Below the pieces are notes generated by a model that searched no databases, was not told where the DNA came from, and saw nothing but the letters and a program-made list of their open reading frames with translations. Both the position numbers and the translations under genes were made by a program. Below, in pieces: positions 19,001-26,423 of a DNA stretch of 64,000 nt. How positions within the stretch are numbered: the stretch's first letter is position 1; each line of letters opens with the position of its first letter. The DNA is from Microbispora hainanensis (GTDB lineage: Bacteria > Actinomycetota > Actinomycetes > Streptosporangiales > Streptosporangiaceae), in contig NZ_VIRM01000024.1 of the NCBI RefSeq assembly GCF_006874475.1, positions 1 to 64,000 of the forward strand, in the 5' to 3' direction.

Positions 19001-19165
19001 GCGCGGCTGCGCCGGGCGACCGGGGTGGAGGTCCCGGTGCGGACCATCTTCGAGCGGCGCACCGTGGCCGAGCTGGCGGTCGCGGTGGAGGACCTGCTGA
19101 TGGCCGAGCTGGAGGAGATCTCGGACGAGGAGGCCGAGCGGCTGCTCTCGTCCGCCGACCTCTGA
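16052..19165 (+). CDS. NRPS C-A-PCP module, predicted cationic (Lys-like) residue
   Basis: A 1037-residue protein. The C domain (HHIIGDG at 133-139) is followed by an A domain from about 450 (STSGSTGRPKG, NTYGPTEAAVI, GKVDR lysine) and a carrier with Ser976. The pocket reads D-T-E-D-V-G-T-V-I-K; the acidic Glu239/Asp278 pair is typical of A domains that take Lys, beta-Lys or another basic residue. One core motif has ISTSG instead of IYTSG. ATG at 16052 overlaps the previous stop. It is the last gene of the operon. It has no release domain, so its product must pass to the C-A-PCP-TE-MFS protein encoded first. Confidence 0.9.
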   Translation: MRAPLSPGQERLWLLQRLDPADASYTMYTVRRLRGPLDEAALEGALADVVARHEGLRTRFEEEEGVPWAVAEPPGSAGSVPPVERLRSDGEEHARRLVAERVNAPFDLAEGVPLRVALITIGALDHVLCVTMHHIIGDGWSLGILFDDLAECYTARLHGRAPSLAPLPVQPSDYARWQRRRAERAVPYWQERLADPPPPDLPCGMGNGGEGQGDFQVVRLGREIAGELDRLARENRTTLFTVLMAAYQVLLHRHTGHTDVLVGTAVAGRDRVELEPMIGYLSQTVVLRGDLGGDPSFAELLGRTRQEALTALSRPSVPFERIGHPAEALMPTMFILHTQDLGLSRAFGDLSVGYFPDGYRQVKLGLYAEAWFEDGEIVVSFGHDGSSGSPHEAEAVRRLADRFLLLVESAVAEPRRRISELRVWTGDDEADIRAMAGDGADAAGALVPETVPEMIAEVVRRTPDAVAVVCGETEVTYGELDRRAARLAAALRARGVRPGDVVGVCLPRSVEAITALLAVWRAGAAYLPFEPEEPEERLAFSLADAGATHVITTRALPAGLTAVGPSAGEDEAATGDPGEPEETSPGDLAYVISTSGSTGRPKGVAVEHRAIAARIRWMREEYGLAPGDRVVQFASLSFDTHLEEVFPTLAAGAALVLLPGGAATLPDLLAAPGGERVTMLDLPTAYWHHLVEEIDQIAWPPALRLVVIGGEQASGGAVTRWHDRFGDRVRLVNTYGPTEAAVIATATDLGATPYGRPPIGRPVGATTVHLLDAAGAPVPKGVIGELVIGGAGVARGYLRRPALTAAAFVPDPLGPPGSRRYRTGDRARWNQDGTLEFLGRLDGQLKVRGFRIEPGEVEARLLDHPGVGQAFVTVHAEELVAYVTGTATGEELAGHLARTLPRHLVPTAWVVLDALPLTSRGKVDRAALPAPVRASSAGHVAPSTDAELLVAEIWSELLGVDAIGVNDDFFTLGGHSLLATRIAARLRRATGVEVPVRTIFERRTVAELAVAVEDLLMAELEEISDEEAERLLSSADL

Positions 19166-19183
19166 CCGCGAGGCGGGCGCCCG

Positions 19184-19237
19184 TGTCGTCCGGGCGTCCG
19201 CCTCGTGTCGTCCGGGCGTCCGCCTCGTGTCGTCCGG
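19184..19237. repeat. 22-bp tandem repeat, 2.5 copies
   Basis: Units at 19184-19205 and 19206-19227 are identical, and a 10-bp partial copy follows to 19237. They lie between the last NRPS stop and the SDR remnant. Non-coding. Confidence 0.9.
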
Positions 19238-19741
19238 TCAGGAGGCCGGCGCGTCCAGGTAGTCGGCGTGCTCCAGGTCGTCGAGCAGCGCCGGGTGGGT
19301 GGGCGACCAGCCCCGCTTTCGGCCACGCCGTGCGGCACGCTGCCCGCGGGCGCCTTCTCCAGCGCGAGACGGAACAGGACGGCCGCGTCGAGCCGGTGCA
19401 CCGCGGGCCACCGGTTGGCGCCGTCTCCGACGTACGCCGAGACGCCGGTCTTCCGCGCGGTGGCGATGAGCATGGGGACGAAACCGTGGGCGCGGGGACC
19501 GTGGACGGTGGGGGCGAGGCGGACCACGCTCGCGCGCGCTCCCCGGGCGGCGAAGTTCAGGCAGGCCCGTTCACCCGCGATGCGGAAGGCCGCGATCCCG
19601 GCCGTGTCGGGCTCGTCCTTCTCGGTGGTCTCCCGTCCCGCGGGCATGACCAGGGTGCCGGAGGTGACGACGAACGGCTTGCCCGAATGTTCCAGCGGCC
19701 GGCCGAGCGTCTCGATCGCGGTCCGGTCGCGTCTCATCATG
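19238..19741 (-). pseudogene. Remnant of an SDR/NAD-dependent epimerase-like oxidoreductase
   Basis: The minus-strand frame reads like the middle of an extended SDR protein (VVTSGTLVMPAG, GERACLNFAARG, VVRLAPTVHG, YVGDGANRWPAVHRLDAA). It lacks the whole N-terminal Rossmann GxxGxxG half. After HGVAES the frame jumps to the normal C-terminal end (GWSPTHPALLDDLEHADY) in another frame, consistent with loss of roughly 50-80 residues. So there are two deletions. It abuts the truncated TetR gene on the opposite strand. Confidence 0.75.
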
Positions 19742-20191
19742 TCGCCGAGGTCGGAGAAGCGCCTGCGCGCCGCGCTGACACAGTCGGTGGCCGACGCGCC
19801 TGCTGATCTGCAGCCGCTCGAAACGCTGCTCCGCGCCTTCCGGAAGGCCGAAGGGATTCTCGAGGGCAACCGCCCGTTCGCCGAACCACGCCTGCGGGTC
19901 ATCGCGGAGACGCCGGCACTGCGGGAACGCGACCTGGCCAAGGCCGCGTCGATCAGCGAGGCCCTGGCGGAGGCGCTGCGGCGGCGCGTCCCCGAGCGGC
20001 TGGCCGGCCTGGCCTCGCAGACCGGCTGGGCCGCCTTCCACCACGCGATGCAGGCCTGGATCGACGACCCCTCGCGGAGCCTGTACGCGCATCTTCTCCA
20101 GGCATTCGACGATCTGCGCGCCCTCTCCGCGACCGCCCCACCGGCACAGGCACCGGCACAGGCACAGGCACAGGCGCGGCCCCAGGCCTGA
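19742..20191 (+). pseudogene. Truncated TetR-family regulator lacking its DNA-binding domain
   Basis: The plus-strand frame encodes about 148 residues resembling the ligand-binding C-terminal half of TetR regulators (LETLLRAFRKAEG, RLRVIAETPALRERD, GWAAFHHAMQAWIDDP). The helix-turn-helix N-terminus is missing, replaced by the SDR remnant. It ends in a Q/A/P-rich tail encoded by short CACAGG repeats. SDR and TetR genes are commonly divergent neighbours, so one deletion removing both 5' ends and the shared promoter explains the structure. Confidence 0.7.
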
Positions 20192-20265
20192 CGCCGCTCC
20201 TTCTCCGGCCGTCGATCGCCCGGAGCTGACGCTCGCGGATGCCGGCGGACGCCGGCGGAAACGGA

Positions 20266-20298
20266 ACCGCCGCGCACCCGGGGAGGGTGCGCGGCGGT
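20266..20298 (-). terminator. Strong hairpin terminator after cebR
   Basis: A perfect 14-bp stem (ACCGCCGCGCACCC and its complement) with a 5-nt loop lies 20 bp beyond the cebR stop on the minus strand, followed by TTCCGTTTCC. Being symmetrical, it may also stop transcription arriving from the NRPS side. Confidence 0.75.
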
Positions 20299-20318
20299 CT
20301 CGTGGTCGCCGTTGCGCG

Positions 20319-21338
20319 TCAGGCGGAGGCGCGGATCACCAGGTGCGTGTCGAGGATGACGACCGGCTGCTCCAGCGGCTCGCCGTTGATCCGGGCGATC
20401 AGGAGCTGGACCATCTGCCGGCCCATCGCCTCGGTGGGCTGGTGCACGCTCGTGAGCTGCGGATCGGTGTGCAGCGCCACCTTGGAGTCCTCGAAGCCGA
20501 TCAGCGCGACGTCGTCGGGCACGACCAGCCCCTGCTCCTTCAGCACCCGCAGGGCGCCGACCGCCATCGGGTCGGAGGCCGTGAACACGGCGTCCAGGTC
20601 GGGGTGACGGGCGAGCAGGTCGCGCATGCCCGCCTCCCCGCTCTCCTCGGAGAAGTCGCCGTACGCGACGCGCTCGGTCATCCCGGTGGCCAGCAGCGCG
20701 TCGCGGTATCCGGCCAGACGGTCGACACCCACGCCCATGTCCTGCGGACCGGCGATGGTGGCGATCTTGGTACGGCCCTTGGAGAGCAGATACTTGACCG
20801 CCTGCCGGGCGCCGGCCCGGTTGTCCATGTCGACGAAGCTGTACGGGTTGAGCCCGACCGGGCGGCCACCGAGCACGGTCGGCACGCCCAGCTCCTCCAG
20901 CCGTCCCGGCAGCGGGTCGGCGCCGTGCACCGAGGTGAGCAGCACGCCGTCGACGTGCTGGCCGGTCAGGTAGTGCTCCAGCCGGTCGTGCTCGGCACGG
21001 TTCTGCGCCATGGTGAGGATGAGCTGGAGGCCGGTCTCCGCCAGGGCGGAGCCGATGCCGCGGATCAGCCCGGCGAAGTACGGCTCGTCGAAGACGCGCT
21101 GCTCCGACTCCGACACCACCAGCGCGATGGTGTCGGTCCGGTTGGTCACGAGGGTGCGCGCCGCCCGGTTGGGCACGTAGCCGAGCTCCTGAATCGCCAG
21201 TAACACCGCGTCGCGGGCACGGTCGCTCACCTTGGGCGAGCCGTTGATGACCCGCGACACGGTGCCGCGGCCGACCCCGGCGCGCGCGGCGACCGCTTCC
21301 AGAGTCGGCCGGCCTCCGGAACGGCGGTCCCCGTTCAT
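20319..21338 (-). CDS. cebR: LacI-family cellobiose repressor CebR
   Basis: A 339-residue LacI/GalR regulator. The N-terminal helix-turn-helix and hinge (LEAVAARAGVGRGTVSRVINGS, then ARTLVTNRTDTIALVV) is followed by a periplasmic-binding-type effector domain. The identification rests on its place at the end of cebE-cebF-cebG-bglC and on perfect CebR boxes upstream of cebE. CebR binds TGGGAGCGCTCCCA and releases it when cellobiose is present. Being at the end of the operon it controls, it would be autoregulated. ATG start with AGGGGG 9 nt upstream; 28 bp after bglC. The same box in the NRPS/E1-alpha region implies a second target. Confidence 0.92.
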   Translation of the reverse strand: MNGDRRSGGRPTLEAVAARAGVGRGTVSRVINGSPKVSDRARDAVLLAIQELGYVPNRAARTLVTNRTDTIALVVSESEQRVFDEPYFAGLIRGIGSALAETGLQLILTMAQNRAEHDRLEHYLTGQHVDGVLLTSVHGADPLPGRLEELGVPTVLGGRPVGLNPYSFVDMDNRAGARQAVKYLLSKGRTKIATIAGPQDMGVGVDRLAGYRDALLATGMTERVAYGDFSEESGEAGMRDLLARHPDLDAVFTASDPMAVGALRVLKEQGLVVPDDVALIGFEDSKVALHTDPQLTSVHQPTEAMGRQMVQLLIARINGEPLEQPVVILDTHLVIRASA

Positions 21339-21366
21339 CTATACTGCCCCCTTATCGCGTCTGCGC

Positions 21367-22803
21367 TTATTGTGCCCGACCCAGCAGGCCGCCGTGTCTG
21401 ATGGTGTCGGCATACCACAAGGCGCTTGATTTCATGGTCCTCGCCTGGGTCTCGTAGTCGACGTACACGAGACCGAAGCGCTTGCCGTAGCCCCAGGCCC
21501 ACTCGAAGTTGTCCATCAGGGACCAGGCGAAGTAGCCCTGGAGCGGGATGCCCGACTCGATGGCCGCGTGGCAGGTCCTCAGGTGGGCCTCGATGTAGGC
21601 CACCCGCTCGGGGTCGTGCACGGCGCCGTCTTCGCCGATCACGTCGTCGTAGGCCGCGCCGTTCTCGGAGATGTAGAGCGGGATCCGCGGGTACTCGTCG
21701 GCGATTCGCCGCAGCATCTCCAGCAGGCCGCTGTCGTCGATCTCCCAGCCCATCGAGGTGACCGGGCGGCCGCCGTTGACGAAGCCCACGTGCTCGCTGC
21801 CGATCCACGGCGAGCCGGAGTCCGTCGGCGCGGCGGCCGCGGACGCCGCGCCGCCGGGCGTGCCCGAGACGGTGAAGCGGCTGTAGTAGTTGATCAGCAG
21901 CATGTCGATCGGGGCCGCGATCGTGGCCAGGTCGCCGTCGTGGATGAACTCCATGTCGGACAGGCTGCTCAGGTCGGCCAGCACGTCTTCCGGATAGGAG
22001 CCCTTGAGCAGCGCGTCCAGGAAGAAGCGGTTCTGCAGCCCGTCGATGCGGCGGGCGGCGTCCTGGTCGGCCTCGCTGTTGCTGGCGGGCGTGACCGGAT
22101 AGACGTTGACGCAGCCGCCGATCAGCGAGTCGGGGTTCTGCGCCCGCATCGCCTGGACGGCCAGACCGTGCGCGAGGTTGAGGTGGTGCGCGGCGCGCAG
22201 CGCGGCGGCCGGCTCGCGCCGCCCGGGGGCGTGCTCGCCCGAGGCGTAGCCGAGGAACGCGGCGCACCAGGGCTCGTTGACCGTGCTCCAGTTCCTGACC
22301 CGGTCGCCGAGCTCGGCGTGCACGGTCGCGGCGAAGTCGGCGAAGCGCTTCGACGTGTCGCGCGACGGCCATCCGCCCGCGTCTTCGAGTGCCTGGGGGA
22401 GGTCCCAGTGATAAAGCGTCAGCCACGGGTCGATGCCATAGCTCAGCAGCTCGTCGACCAGCCTCTTGTAGAAGTCGAGGCCCTTGCTGTTGTACGTGCC
22501 GGAGCCGTCGGGCTGGATCCGCGGCCAGGAGACGGAGAACCGGTAGGCCGTGAGGCCGAGGTCCGCCATCATCTTGACGTCCTCGCGATACCGGTTGAAG
22601 TGGTCGATGGCGATCTCGGCGGTGTCGCCGCCCACGATCCGCCCGTCCTGACTACAGAAGGTGTCCCAGATGGAGCGCCCCCGCCCGTCGGCGGTGAGGG
22701 CGCCTTCGATCTGGTAAGCGGAGGTGGCGGCGCCCCAGACGAACCCGGTGGGGAACATCACGCTGGGGGCCTCTGCCTCGGGACGTGTGCCTTGCGTTGT
22801 CAC
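21367..22803 (-). CDS. bglC: GH1 beta-glucosidase (cellobiose hydrolase)
   Basis: A 478-residue glycoside hydrolase family 1 enzyme of normal length. It cleaves imported cellobiose and cello-oligosaccharides in the cytoplasm; no signal peptide is seen. Visible features are FVWGAATSAYQIEGA at the start, the acid/base Glu in TVNEPWC and the nucleophile Glu in YISENGAAY. The GTG start overlaps the cebG stop (GTGA), so it is translationally coupled to the transporter, as in the Streptomyces ceb locus. Confidence 0.95.
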   Translation of the reverse strand: MTTQGTRPEAEAPSVMFPTGFVWGAATSAYQIEGALTADGRGRSIWDTFCSQDGRIVGGDTAEIAIDHFNRYREDVKMMADLGLTAYRFSVSWPRIQPDGSGTYNSKGLDFYKRLVDELLSYGIDPWLTLYHWDLPQALEDAGGWPSRDTSKRFADFAATVHAELGDRVRNWSTVNEPWCAAFLGYASGEHAPGRREPAAALRAAHHLNLAHGLAVQAMRAQNPDSLIGGCVNVYPVTPASNSEADQDAARRIDGLQNRFFLDALLKGSYPEDVLADLSSLSDMEFIHDGDLATIAAPIDMLLINYYSRFTVSGTPGGAASAAAAPTDSGSPWIGSEHVGFVNGGRPVTSMGWEIDDSGLLEMLRRIADEYPRIPLYISENGAAYDDVIGEDGAVHDPERVAYIEAHLRTCHAAIESGIPLQGYFAWSLMDNFEWAWGYGKRFGLVYVDYETQARTMKSSALWYADTIRHGGLLGRAQ

Positions 22804-23690
22804 GCCTTGACCGCACCTTCCATGAGTCCGCCGATGATCTGTCGGCCGAACGCGATGAAAACGACGATGAGCGGGAGGATCGACATGAGCGTGCCGCTGA
22901 AGATCAGCACGTAGTCCGTCCCGTACTTCGCATTGAGCGAGTTGATGGCGACCTGGACCGTCGGGTTGTCCGGCGTCAGCACGATCAACGGCCACATGAA
23001 GTCGTTCCAGATCAGCATGAACGTGTTGATGCCCAGCACCGCCATGCCCGGCCGTACGGCGGGCAGGACGACGTTCCACCAGATCCGCAGGGTGGAGGCG
23101 CCGTCGACGCGGGCGGCCTCGACCAGCTCGTTGGGCACGGCCTGCTGCGTGTACTGCGTCATGAGGAAGACGCCGAAACCGTTGAGCAGGTAGGGCAGGA
23201 TCACCGCCTTGATCGAGCCGACCCATTCGAGGCTGACCATGAGCCGGTAGAGGGGGACGATGCCCATCTGCTGCAGCGGGACCATCATGGTCAGCAGCAC
23301 CAGCAGCAGCAGGATCTTGCCGCCCTTGAAGTTCAGCCGGGCGAACGCGAAGCCGGCGAACGTCGAGATCACCACCACCGAGACCGTCACCGTGCAGGCG
23401 ATGATCAGAGAGTTGGTGAGACCGGTCAGGTAGTGCGCGTCGGGGTTGGACAGCACGCGCTGGATGTTCTCCCCGAGCTTGCCGCCGGGCAGGAACGGCG
23501 GCGGCATGTCGGTCGCCTCGGTGTTGGTGCGCGAGGCAATGACGATCATGTAGTACAGCGGGAACGCCGAGATGATGATCGTGACCGCGAGGATGAGCCT
23601 CGTCATCGGCGTGGCGGCCCAGAGGCCGCCGGTGCCTCCCGGCGCCTTGCGGCGCCGCCGCGTGGTGGCGGGCGCGGAGAGCGTGGTCAC
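22800..23690 (-). CDS. cebG: Cellobiose ABC transporter permease CebG
   Basis: A 296-residue inner-membrane permease of the MalG class with about six membrane segments and the EAA loop (ELVEAARVDGASTLRIWWNVVLPAVRPG) that docks the ATPase. It works with CebF and the lipoprotein CebE. No ATPase is encoded in the operon; the MsiK-type protein at 49461 is the likely partner. The GTG start overlaps the cebF stop. Confidence 0.92.
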   Translation of the reverse strand: MTTLSAPATTRRRRKAPGGTGGLWAATPMTRLILAVTIIISAFPLYYMIVIASRTNTEATDMPPPFLPGGKLGENIQRVLSNPDAHYLTGLTNSLIIACTVTVSVVVISTFAGFAFARLNFKGGKILLLLVLLTMMVPLQQMGIVPLYRLMVSLEWVGSIKAVILPYLLNGFGVFLMTQYTQQAVPNELVEAARVDGASTLRIWWNVVLPAVRPGMAVLGINTFMLIWNDFMWPLIVLTPDNPTVQVAINSLNAKYGTDYVLIFSGTLMSILPLIVVFIAFGRQIIGGLMEGAVKA

Positions 23691-24661
23691 TTGTTGCCCC
23701 CGATCCGGCGGATGAGCAGGAAGTTGATGCCCGATCCGATGAGGATGAGCAGGAACAGCAGCCAGGCGGCCGCGGAGGCGTAGCCGTAGTCGAACTCGCG
23801 GAAGCCCTGCTCGTAGATGAACATCGAAACGGTCTGGAACTGGCTGTTGGTGCCGCCGTGAACGTTGCCGTTGTAGAACGTCGTCGGCTCGGCGAACAGC
23901 GTGAGGCCGCCGATGGTGGAGTTCAGGACCACGAAGATCATCGTGGGCCGGAGCATCGGAACGGTGATCTGCCAGAACTGGCGCCGCCGCGATGCGCCGT
24001 CGATCGAGGCCGCCTCGTAGAGGTCCTTCGGGATCGTCTGCATGCCGGCGAGGAAGATGATCGCGTTGTAGCCGGTCCAGCGCCAGTCGATCATGGTCGC
24101 GATGGCGAGCCAGGAGGGGAGACGCTCGGCCTTCCAGTCGATGGGGTCGGCCCCGAACCAGCCGAGAACCCAGTTGACCACGCCCCAGTCGCGCCCGTAC
24201 AGCTGAGTGAAGACGACCGCCACCGCGACGACCGAGGTCACGAGGGGGAGCAGGACGCCCAGCCGGACGAACAGCTGGAACTTGAACCGCTTGTTCAGCG
24301 CGTTGGCCAGCATCAGCGCCAGCAGAATCTGCGGGACCGTCGCGATGACGAACATCCCGAGGGTGTTGACGACCGCCTTCCAGAAGGCGGCGTCGCCGAG
24401 CATGGCGGTGTAGTTGCCGAGGCCCGTCCACTCGACCGTGCCCGTGAGGTCGTAGTCGAACAGCGAGAAGTAGAGGGTGAAGCCGAGCGGGAAGAGCCCG
24501 AAGAGCAGGAAGAGCAGGTAGTAGGGCGAGACCAGGAGATACGGCGCGGCCTTGAGGTCCAGCCAGGTCATGAAGGACCGGCCCGGTCTCGGCCGGACGT
24601 GCCTCCGGCTGGGCGGCATCGGTGCCCGGGTGGGGTGCCCGGCGTCGACGTGCAGGCTCAT
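23687..24661 (-). CDS. cebF: Cellobiose ABC transporter permease CebF
   Basis: A 324-residue MalF-class permease. A charged cytoplasmic N-terminus of about 40 residues precedes the first membrane segment (YLLVSPYYLLFLLFGLFPLG). The EAA loop reads DLYEAASIDGASRRRQFWQITVP. ATG start with AAAGG 7 nt upstream. It lies 85 bp downstream of cebE and is coupled to cebG. Confidence 0.92.
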   Translation of the reverse strand: MSLHVDAGHPTRAPMPPSRRHVRPRPGRSFMTWLDLKAAPYLLVSPYYLLFLLFGLFPLGFTLYFSLFDYDLTGTVEWTGLGNYTAMLGDAAFWKAVVNTLGMFVIATVPQILLALMLANALNKRFKFQLFVRLGVLLPLVTSVVAVAVVFTQLYGRDWGVVNWVLGWFGADPIDWKAERLPSWLAIATMIDWRWTGYNAIIFLAGMQTIPKDLYEAASIDGASRRRQFWQITVPMLRPTMIFVVLNSTIGGLTLFAEPTTFYNGNVHGGTNSQFQTVSMFIYEQGFREFDYGYASAAAWLLFLLILIGSGINFLLIRRIGGNK

Positions 24662-24746
24662 AAGTTACCTTTCGGGTGAAAGCAGGCGACCGGCCCGCCG
24701 GCGGGGGTACCGCTGCGGCGGACCGGTGCTCATCTGGCGGGCGTGA

Positions 24747-26093
24747 TCAGCCCGCGGCCTTCACGGCGTCGTCGACGAGCTGCTTCCAGCCGTTCGCGTA
24801 CGGCACCGAGCCGTCGTCGATGGCGGAGACGACCGACTCGATGGCGTTCTTGACCTGGGCGTGCTTCACGCCGAGGAAGACCGGCTGGAGCGCGGCGGCC
24901 GACTTGGCGAAGATGTCACCGACGGGGGCGTCGTTGAAGTACTCGTTCTTCGCGCCCTGGACGGCCGGGTCCTGCTGCGCCTGGATGTTGGACGGCATGT
25001 TGCCGGCGTAGTTGAAGACGCTGACCTCGGCCTCCTTACCGGTCAGGTAGTCGAGGACCTGCGCCGCCTCCTTGGGGTGCTTCGACTGCTTCGGCACGGC
25101 GAGCCAGGAGCCGCCCCAGTTGCCGCCGCCGCCGGGCACCGCCGCGACGTCCCACTTGCCCTTGAAGTCCGGTCCGGCGCCGCCGTCGCCGCTGACCGCG
25201 CCGAGCATCCACGACGGGCAGCCGAGGGTGGCGAACTGCGACTTCTTCATGCCGGTGTTCCACTCCGGCGTGAAGTTGCGCAGCTTGGCCGTGAGGCCCT
25301 CCTGGCTGATCCGCTGGGCGAAGTCGTACGCCGTCTTGACCGCCGGGTTCTTGTCGACGATCAGGTTGTTGTCCTTGTCGAAGTAGGAGACGTTGCCGTT
25401 CTTGGCGGCCTCCTGCACCAGGACCACGTTGTAGAGCGTGTTGGTGCCGTCGACGAACTTGGTGTCCTTGATCTTGTCCTGGAACTTGTGGGCGACCTTG
25501 ATGAAGTCGTCCCAGGTCGGCCAGAGCTTGCTGACCTCGTCGCGGTCGCCGGGCAGGCCGGCCTTCTCGAACAGGTCACGGCGGTAGCACAGGCTCATGC
25601 CGCCGACGTCGGTGCCGAGACCGAACAGCTTGCCGTCGGCGGTGACGCCGTTCTCCCACTTCCAGGCGGCGAAGTCGGCCTTGCGGTTCTGCAGGCCGAA
25701 CTCGCCCAGGTCGGCCCACCACTCGGGGTGCGCCTTGGCGAGGCCCATGCCGCCCTCGTCGATGCCGACGACGTCGCCGGCGCCCGCGCCGGACTGCAGC
25801 CACTGGATCATCTGCGGCCAGTAGACCTGCTCGAACTGGTCGGTCAGGTTGTCATACTTGATCTGGATGTCCTTGTGCTCGGCGTTCCACTTGTCGACGG
25901 CCTCCTTGTAGCCGAAGTTCTTGCCGCCGCCGAACGTCTGGAGCGTGACGGTGACGGGACCGGCCGCCGCCGAGGACCCGCCGCCCGACGCCGTGCCGGT
26001 GCTGTCGTCCGACCCGCAGGCGGCGGCGCCGAGAGCCAGCGCCGCCACCGCGGCGACCGCGAGCAGCCTGCCGCGGCGCGAGTGTGCAATCAT
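24747..26093 (-). CDS. cebE: Cellobiose/cello-oligosaccharide-binding lipoprotein CebE
   Basis: A 448-residue extracellular solute-binding protein, family 1. The signal peptide has an arginine-rich start and a lipobox-like LGAAAC, so Cys26 would be lipidated and the protein anchored outside the membrane. It is the first gene of the ceb operon. Its promoter and two CebR boxes lie in the 330-bp region to the sulfatase gene. ATG start preceded by GAGAGGGG. The substrate is inferred from the operon; cello-oligosaccharides are the usual ligands. Confidence 0.92.
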   Translation of the reverse strand: MIAHSRRGRLLAVAAVAALALGAAACGSDDSTGTASGGGSSAAAGPVTVTLQTFGGGKNFGYKEAVDKWNAEHKDIQIKYDNLTDQFEQVYWPQMIQWLQSGAGAGDVVGIDEGGMGLAKAHPEWWADLGEFGLQNRKADFAAWKWENGVTADGKLFGLGTDVGGMSLCYRRDLFEKAGLPGDRDEVSKLWPTWDDFIKVAHKFQDKIKDTKFVDGTNTLYNVVLVQEAAKNGNVSYFDKDNNLIVDKNPAVKTAYDFAQRISQEGLTAKLRNFTPEWNTGMKKSQFATLGCPSWMLGAVSGDGGAGPDFKGKWDVAAVPGGGGNWGGSWLAVPKQSKHPKEAAQVLDYLTGKEAEVSVFNYAGNMPSNIQAQQDPAVQGAKNEYFNDAPVGDIFAKSAAALQPVFLGVKHAQVKNAIESVVSAIDDGSVPYANGWKQLVDDAVKAAG

Positions 26094-26215
26094 TCCGGAC
26101 CCCTCTCAGGTGGTATCCCGAATCGTCTGTGGGAGGTGCATCCCAGGCCGGTCCCCGATCTCACGGCCCGCGATCGATGGTTGTGCTCGGTGCTCCCGCC
26201 CTGTGCCGAGCACGT

Positions 26216-26229
26216 TGGGAGCGCTCCCA
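26216..26229. promoter_or_regulatory. CebR operator 1 of cebE, perfect palindrome
   Basis: TGGGAGCGCTCCCA, 122 bp before the cebE start and 3 bp downstream of the predicted -10 box. It is identical to the box upstream of E1-alpha, including the bases joining it to the -10. Confidence 0.9.
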
Positions 26230-26232
26230 CGA

Positions 26233-26262
26233 AGGGTCCTCTATGAGCAACCGAGGCGTCAA
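26233..26262 (-). promoter_or_regulatory. Predicted cebE promoter
   Basis: Minus-strand -35 TTGACG (26262-26257), 18-bp spacer, -10 GACCCT (26238-26233), then 3 bp to operator 1. The -10 is weak, which fits a sugar-inducible promoter. Confidence 0.5.
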
Positions 26263-26335
26263 TATGCCGAAACCTAACTGTTACTCCCCGGGTGGTTAGG
26301 GCTGGTCAAGGGGACATACTAGGACATACCACGCT

Positions 26336-26349
26336 TGGGAGCGCTCCCA
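26336..26349. promoter_or_regulatory. CebR operator 2 of cebE, perfect palindrome
   Basis: A second TGGGAGCGCTCCCA, 120 bp upstream of operator 1. A smaller inverted repeat CCCATAT-CC-ATATGGG (26346-26361) overlaps its edge. Two spaced sites could allow cooperative binding or looping. Confidence 0.85.
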
Positions 26350-26373
26350 TATCCATATGGGCAGAAATGAATA

Positions 26374-26404
26374 GCGGACGCCCCCAACGTGCCGGGGCGT
26401 CCGC
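26374..26404 (-). terminator. Hairpin terminator after the sulfatase gene
   Basis: An 11-bp perfect stem (GCGGACGCCCC and complement) with a 9-nt loop, 20 bp past the sulfatase stop, followed on the minus strand by TATTCATTTCT. It insulates the ceb control region. Confidence 0.75.
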
Positions 26405-26423
26405 CCTTATCCGTTCCGCCGCC

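Noticed and set aside
1486-19165. Thaxtomin-type cluster
   Set aside because: CebR boxes suggest it, but module number, A-domain pockets, the MFS fusion and the lack of nitric oxide synthase, P450 and TxtR genes do not fit.
19205-20191. A single 328-codon plus-strand gene across the SDR/TetR region
   Set aside because: Its first half is the antisense of the SDR remnant; only the last ~148 codons resemble a real (TetR) protein.
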